From the NCBI GenBank assembly GCA_947462425.1, contig CANHPI010000164.1:1-6492 (forward strand): a DNA stretch of 6,492 nt. The letters are read 5' to 3'. Positions 1-3,990 of the stretch are shown one piece after another. The notes beneath the pieces are model-generated. The model was given only the letters and a program-made list of their open reading frames with translations, was not told where the DNA came from and ran no database searches. Origin of the DNA: Bacteroidota bacterium (lineage in GTDB: Bacteria; Bacteroidota; Bacteroidia; B-17B0; B-17BO). A program made the position numbers and the translations under genes. Within the stretch, counting starts at the first letter, position 1; each line of letters begins with the position of its first letter.

Positions 1-3000
1 GGTTGTGTTACTTCCACTTTTGTAACTATTTCGCAACCGACCTCTTCTTTAAGTGTTAATATTATTGCAACTAATCCAACTTGTTTTGGATTAACTAACG
101 GATTTGGAACCGCAACTGCTAATGGAGGAACTCCAGGTTACACTTATGCGTGGACATCTACTGGAGGAACTGCAGCAACATCAAATCAACTAGGAGCTGG
201 TAATTACAATTTAACAGTAACAGATGCTAATGGATGTATTGCAGTATCGACTATGTCATTAATAAATCCACCCGCAATGTCTGTAATTCTATCCTCAACA
301 AATATTGCTTGTGCGAGTTTCTGTGATGGAGTTGCAACTGCTACAACGTCAAATGGATTTGGAACAATCAGTTATTTATGGACGGGAGGAGCAACTCCTA
401 TTGCAACTCAAACTGCATCAGGATTGTGTGCAGGTAGTTACACGCTAGTAGCAACAGATCAAAACAATTGTACTGCTAGCAGTCAAACAATAATTACGGC
501 ACCACCAGTTTTAACCGCAAATATTTCTTCAACAGGAAGTATCACCTGTAATGGTGGTAATAATGGATTTGCTGTTGTAACCCCAGGAGGGGGAACAGGC
601 TCATACAGTTACACCTGGAGTCCAAGTGGTGGCAATACAGCAAATGCCAACAATTTAATAGCTGGTGTTTATACCGTTACAGTGCAAGACGGAAATTTAT
701 GTACTAAAACGCAAACAGTTAATATTATTGAACCAAGTCCTTTAATTACGACATTAACTTATACTAATGTAAAATGTAATGGTGCATGCGATGGAACAGC
801 AAATATTACCTTTTCTGGAGGGACTGGCGGAACAACATTTCAATGGTTACCAAACCTACAAAGTGGTAATTTTGTAAATAACTTGTGTGTAGGAGTGCAA
901 ACAGTAAATATTACTTCAAATGGAAGTTGTACAAGCTCATTACAATTTACATTAACGCAACCAGCAGCATTAACGGCCGCAACATCAGCAACCAATTCTA
1001 ATTGTAGTCAAAATAATGGGGCAGTTTGTGCAACAGTTTTAGGTGGAACAGCTCCATTGTCCTTTCAATGGAGTAATGGACCTGTAACATTATGTAACAA
1101 TAATGTCTTTTCTGGAGCTTACTCTTTTTCAGTAACGGATGCAAATGGATGTGCAGCTTCCGCTAGTGGTTTAGTGAATGATATTTCTGGCCCTGTGATT
1201 TCAATAACAAGTCAAACCAATGTGAGTTGTTTTGGGGGTAATAATGGAGCAGTAACAACTACAGTAACAGGAGGTGTTCCAAATTATACAGTAACTTGGA
1301 GTACAGGACAATTAACTCAAAACGTCTCCAATTTTACTGCAGGGATTAAAAATATTACAGTGGTAGATGCTGCTGGTTGCTCTACATCAACTTTTGTAAC
1401 TATTACTGAACCTACACAGCTTGTAAGTGCTATAGCTAGCTCAACTATGGTTAGCTGTTTTGGTGTAAGTGATGGCGCTGCAGCGGTATCCGTAATAGGA
1501 GGAACTGCACCTTACACATATGTATGGTCGCCGGGTGGACAAACTAATGCTACCATGGTAAATGTTGCTGCCAATTCTTATACAGTAAACATACAAGATG
1601 CAAATGGTTGTTTAAATTCAGTTCCAACAATTATTTCACAACCAACAGTGTTATCATTTGCTTCGGCTTCACCTAGCTTTACAAATATTTCTTGTAATGG
1701 TGGAAATAACGGGCAGATTTCTGCGCTTGCTACAGGAGGTACACCGGGCTATACATATTCGTGGGCGCCTTCAGGTTCTGGAGCTGTTTTAGCGGGTTTA
1801 GCAGCAGGAGGTTACACTGTAACAGTCACTGATTTAAACAATTGCATTATTAGTAATAATTTTAATATTATTGCCCCACCACCTTTAACGGCAACTTATT
1901 CGTCAATACCTGCTACTTGTAATTTAGCAAATGGTTCTGCAACTTTAATTGTCTCCGGAGGAACACCTACGTATAATATCAATTGGACTACCCCAGGAAC
2001 ACCAACGGGTTTGATTGCTAGCAATATCCCAACAGGAAATGGTTGGTTGGCAAATATTACAGACTCTAAGGGATGTCCGCTCACTCAAACAATAGGTATA
2101 GCAAACGGACCTTCTCCTATAATTACAAGCTTTAATATTGTTCCACCAACTTGTTTTGGTTTTTCAAATGGTACTATGGCGATTAATTACTCCTCTACCA
2201 CAGCGCCATATAATGTCACATGGTCAAATCCACTATCTCAAATAACATCTTCATCTGCTTTAACTCAAAGTGTTTCTGGTGTTGCTTCAGGAGTTTATAC
2301 AGCAACATTAACGGATGGCACTGGTTGTTCAGTTTCTGCATCAACAGTTGTTACTCAACCTTCTAGCGTCACATTGATTACAAGTCAAAATACTTCTATT
2401 TGTTTTGGAAATTCGACTCAAATTTCTGCTACTGCTGGTGGTGGTGTTGGCGCATATACTTATACTTGGACTCCTAATATAGGTATAGGTGGCGGGCCAC
2501 ATACGGTTATTCCAATTGGTATGACCTCTTATGTTGTTGCTGCAACTGATGGCAATGGATGTTTGACTTTCCCAAAAACAATTACTATCAATGTAACTTC
2601 TCCTTTAACTGCTTCAGGTTTTGCTGTATCAAAATGTGATGGAAATGTAACGATGCTAACACCAAATATCACTAGTCCAGGAAAAGGAGCGCCTTATGAT
2701 TTTATTTGGAGTACAGGATTTACAGATTTAGCAGTATCAAGTAGTTCGGTTAATGTTACCGCTAATTTCCTATCTTCACCAAATACTTACACAGTATTAA
2801 TTGATGATGGATGTACTTCACCTTTAGCAACTGCAGTTTTTACTGTAAACGTAAATGCATCTCCTATTATTGATTTTACAGGACTTCCACTAAATGGTTG
2901 CGCCCCATTAACAGTTACATTAACTGGGACATCGAATGGGCTTAATGATGTATTTGAATGGAATACTCAGGTTCAATTAAATAGTATTGGTAATCCGTAT

Positions 3001-3669
3001 AACGTTACTTTTGCAGATTCAGGCAAATATTCAATCACATTAAATGTTACTAATCCAAGTACTGGCTGTTCAAACTCTGTTACTAAATTAGACTATATTG
3101 AAGTGTTTTCACAACCTATCGCTTCATTTTACTCGGATCCTCAAATAGTGAATGTATTAGATCCTAATTTCAATTTTATGAATACTTCTCAAGGAGCAAT
3201 AAGTTATTATTGGCATTTTGGCGATGTTTCTTCAAGTAACGTTAATAATTCATCAATTGTCACAAATCCAAGTCATGCTTATACTTATGCAGGAACTTAT
3301 GATGTTAATTTAGTGGCTACTTCCATAAATGGTTGTAAAGATACTGCGATGTTAAAGGTTGAAGTTACCCCAGATTTTTCGCTATATATTCCTAATACAT
3401 TTACCCCTGATGGAAATGGTTTAAATGATGTTTTTCAACCTATAGGAGTGGGTATTGACGAGGAAAATTATCGAATGGATATTTATGATAGATGGGGTGA
3501 GATTATTTTTACAAGTGATAATTTTCAAAAAGGATGGGATGGTTCTGTAAAAGGAGGTTCTAAATCTGTAGCTCAAGGAGTTTATACTTATAAAATAATG
3601 GTTCGTGATTTGCAAGGAGGAAAGCATCCTTACATAGGACATATAACTGTTATTAAGAAAGATGATTAA
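1..3669 (+). CDS. SprB-repeat, PKD and T9SS sorting-domain surface protein, 5'-truncated
   Basis: The frame is open from base 1 and ends at TAA 3667-3669, giving 1222 visible residues. The ATG at 253 lies inside a repeat, so the true start and signal peptide are upstream. Seen in order: the tail of one repeat (1-81), ten SprB-like repeats (82-2400), two Ig-like modules, two PKD-like modules and a C-terminal sorting domain with NTFTPDGNGLNDVF, YDRWGE and GVYTYKI motifs. Family knowledge: this class of C-terminal domain (gliding motility-associated, type B T9SS signal) directs export across the outer membrane, and SprB-type proteins are long cell-surface adhesins, some used in gliding. Inference: this is a secreted or surface-attached adhesin; a role in gliding is not shown, because many non-gliding Bacteroidota carry such proteins. 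Composition is rich in Thr, Ser, Asn, Gly and Val. Arginine is absent until residue 1158 and lysine is rare. A terminator follows 21 bp after the stop. No symbol is given because length and identity are unknown. Confidence 0.95.
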   Translation, partial: GCVTSTFVTISQPTSSLSVNIIATNPTCFGLTNGFGTATANGGTPGYTYAWTSTGGTAATSNQLGAGNYNLTVTDANGCIAVSTMSLINPPAMSVILSSTNIACASFCDGVATATTSNGFGTISYLWTGGATPIATQTASGLCAGSYTLVATDQNNCTASSQTIITAPPVLTANISSTGSITCNGGNNGFAVVTPGGGTGSYSYTWSPSGGNTANANNLIAGVYTVTVQDGNLCTKTQTVNIIEPSPLITTLTYTNVKCNGACDGTANITFSGGTGGTTFQWLPNLQSGNFVNNLCVGVQTVNITSNGSCTSSLQFTLTQPAALTAATSATNSNCSQNNGAVCATVLGGTAPLSFQWSNGPVTLCNNNVFSGAYSFSVTDANGCAASASGLVNDISGPVISITSQTNVSCFGGNNGAVTTTVTGGVPNYTVTWSTGQLTQNVSNFTAGIKNITVVDAAGCSTSTFVTITEPTQLVSAIASSTMVSCFGVSDGAAAVSVIGGTAPYTYVWSPGGQTNATMVNVAANSYTVNIQDANGCLNSVPTIISQPTVLSFASASPSFTNISCNGGNNGQISALATGGTPGYTYSWAPSGSGAVLAGLAAGGYTVTVTDLNNCIISNNFNIIAPPPLTATYSSIPATCNLANGSATLIVSGGTPTYNINWTTPGTPTGLIASNIPTGNGWLANITDSKGCPLTQTIGIANGPSPIITSFNIVPPTCFGFSNGTMAINYSSTTAPYNVTWSNPLSQITSSSALTQSVSGVASGVYTATLTDGTGCSVSASTVVTQPSSVTLITSQNTSICFGNSTQISATAGGGVGAYTYTWTPNIGIGGGPHTVIPIGMTSYVVAATDGNGCLTFPKTITINVTSPLTASGFAVSKCDGNVTMLTPNITSPGKGAPYDFIWSTGFTDLAVSSSSVNVTANFLSSPNTYTVLIDDGCTSPLATAVFTVNVNASPIIDFTGLPLNGCAPLTVTLTGTSNGLNDVFEWNTQVQLNSIGNPYNVTFADSGKYSITLNVTNPSTGCSNSVTKLDYIEVFSQPIASFYSDPQIVNVLDPNFNFMNTSQGAISYYWHFGDVSSSNVNNSSIVTNPSHAYTYAGTYDVNLVATSINGCKDTAMLKVEVTPDFSLYIPNTFTPDGNGLNDVFQPIGVGIDEENYRMDIYDRWGEIIFTSDNFQKGWDGSVKGGSKSVAQGVYTYKIMVRDLQGGKHPYIGHITVIKKDD
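82..2400 (+). repeat. Ten tandem SprB-like protein repeats
   Basis: Each unit begins at a cysteine in a CxGxxNG-type motif. A GGTxPYxYxW segment follows, then (A)GxYTVxVTDxNGC, and a strand ending in a Pro-containing linker such as ITEP, ISQP or IAPP. Units start at 82, 310, 547, 775, 1003, 1228, 1456, 1693, 1918 and 2152, so the period is 225-249 nt (75-83 residues), most often 228. Bases 1-81 are the end of a further unit, so the array continues upstream. Units 3, 6 and 8 are closest to the consensus. Units 9 and 10 are more diverged (CNLANG start; a longer segment before the final NGC or TGC). In this family each unit is thought to fold as a small beta-sandwich, and the two conserved cysteines may pair; that pairing is inferred. 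Confidence 0.92.
2401..2862 (+). other. Two Ig-like/PKD-like modules following the repeat array
   Basis: The first module (2401-2634) starts with CFGNSTQISA, keeps a YTYTWTP core and ends with SYVVAATDGNGC and a TITINV strand. This resembles the Ig-like modules common in Bacteroidota surface proteins more than the SprB repeat. The second (2635-2862) starts KCDGNVTMLTP, has a DFIWSTG core and ends with a TYTVLIDDGC strand. Both are beta-rich with a central Trp. They look like a transition between the repeat array and the PKD modules. Exact domain edges are estimated by eye. Confidence 0.65.
2863..3117 (+). other. PKD-like domain 1, degenerate
   Basis: The segment runs from PIIDFTG to YIEVFSQP (about 85 residues). 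It has the PKD-type layout: GCAPLTVTLTGTS near the start, a Trp strand (FEWNTQ), a DSGKYSITLNVTN strand and a final CSNSV strand. The usual WxFGDG turn is missing, which makes this a divergent copy. PKD domains are extracellular beta-sandwich spacers or adhesion modules. Confidence 0.7.
3118..3378 (+). other. PKD domain 2, canonical
   Basis: The signature YYWHFGD is followed by NPSHAYTYAGTYDVNLVATS and GCKDTAMLKVEV. This is the classic PKD order: W-x-FGD, then P-x-H-x-Y, then a G-x-Y-x-V strand. It sits directly before the sorting domain, the usual position in T9SS cargo. A D-T-A triplet at 3340-3348 fits the D-(S/T)-(A/I/L/V/M/T) O-glycosylation motif known from Bacteroidota; its use here is not shown. 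Confidence 0.85.
3379..3666 (+). other. T9SS type B / gliding motility-associated C-terminal sorting domain
   Basis: About 96 residues. They open with SLYIPNTFTPDGNGLNDVF, continue with YRMDIYDRWGEIIF and a GWDGS turn, and end with GVYTYKIMVRD and a YIGHITVI strand just before the stop. These blocks match the conserved 'gliding motility-associated C-terminal domain' (CHU_C type). It directs cargo to the T9SS translocon for outer-membrane export. It is the only basic part of the visible protein: its three arginines are the only ones present, and lysines are frequent. Confidence 0.95.
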
Positions 3670-3690
3670 AAGAGTATTGATTTAAAAATT

Positions 3691-3723
3691 AAAGCGTCGT
3701 TAAAAAATTAACGACGCTTTTTT
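3691..3723 (+). terminator. Intrinsic terminator after the adhesin gene
   Basis: A perfect 13-bp inverted repeat (3691-3703 with 3708-3720) encloses an AAAA loop. It has a GC-containing core (GCGTCG with CGACGC) and runs into six Ts (3718-3723). It begins 21 bp after the stop codon. The minus strand has a weaker T-rich stretch on the other side, so it could act in both directions, although no minus-strand gene is seen here. Confidence 0.93.
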
Positions 3724-3789
3724 ATGAACTTAAGTTTTTCGGTGGTTATTTCCTCAACCTTTAGATTGGTTACATTAACCGTATTTTAA

Positions 3790-3823
3790 TTGGCTTTTAC
3801 CAAAATGAGTATTTGTAACTTTG
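3790..3823 (+). promoter_or_regulatory. Candidate Bacteroidota-type promoter for the downstream gene
   Basis: TAACTTTG at 3816-3823 matches the TAnnTTTG -7 element used by the primary sigma factor of Bacteroidota. A TTG at 3790-3792 could be the -33 element, but the 23-bp gap is at or beyond the long end of the usual range. Transcription would begin near 3830 and leave a leader of about 160 nt before GTG 3991. This is the best match I found by eye in the intergenic region. An 8-bp degenerate motif can occur by chance in AT-rich DNA. Confidence 0.35.
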
Positions 3824-3850
3824 TCAAAGAATTCAATGTTATGAGACCTC

Positions 3851-3912
3851 TATTTTAATTCACTGTTATCATACTTATCATTTATTGTATGAGTTAAAGT
3901 GTGATTAAAATA
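3851..3912. repeat. Imperfect inverted repeat in the putative leader
   Basis: TATTTTAATTCAC (3851-3863) pairs with GTGATTAAAATA (3901-3912) with a one-base bulge. Inside it, TCATAC (3869-3874) pairs with GTATGA (3887-3892). In RNA this could form a two-tier hairpin downstream of the candidate promoter. The arms are nearly all A/T and the sequence is AT-rich, so chance is a real possibility. Confidence 0.25.
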
Positions 3913-3990
3913 ATCAATTCACAATAATAGTTTCATAACTATGCTTTTTAAAATTAATTAAACCTGTTAAATGCTATTATATTAGATGAG

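Larger units (their letters stand above)
3670..3990. other. Intergenic region
   Basis: These 321 bp lie between the adhesin stop and the proposed GTG start of the next gene. The first part holds the terminator. The rest is AT-rich, with a promoter candidate near 3790-3823 and an imperfect inverted repeat at 3851-3912. In-frame stops are frequent in all forward frames, and the longest ATG-started frame I traced encodes only 21 residues (3724-3789). No tRNA-like or recognised riboswitch sequence was seen. Confidence 0.8.

Noticed and set aside
253..255. ATG as the start of the adhesin gene
   Set aside because: The same frame is open back to base 1 and encodes a full upstream repeat unit (from 82). 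The ATG lies in the last strand of that unit and no signal peptide follows it.
1896..2084. Minus-strand open frame of 62 codons
   Set aside because: It lies inside repeats 8-9 of the adhesin, has no promoter or recognisable product, and is explained as a shadow of the coding strand.
82..2400. CRISPR-like or non-coding satellite repeat
   Set aside because: The 225-249-nt periodicity follows protein repeats in one open frame. Conservation is at the amino-acid level, not as exact short repeats with spacers.
3421..3642. Minus-strand open frame of 73 codons
   Set aside because: It lies opposite the highly conserved sorting domain, whose sequence is constrained on the + strand. Its translation is low-complexity and unrecognised.
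3724..3789. Small ORF of 21 codons just after the terminator
   Set aside because: It begins one base after the terminator T-run, has no visible ribosome binding site or promoter, and its length is expected by chance.
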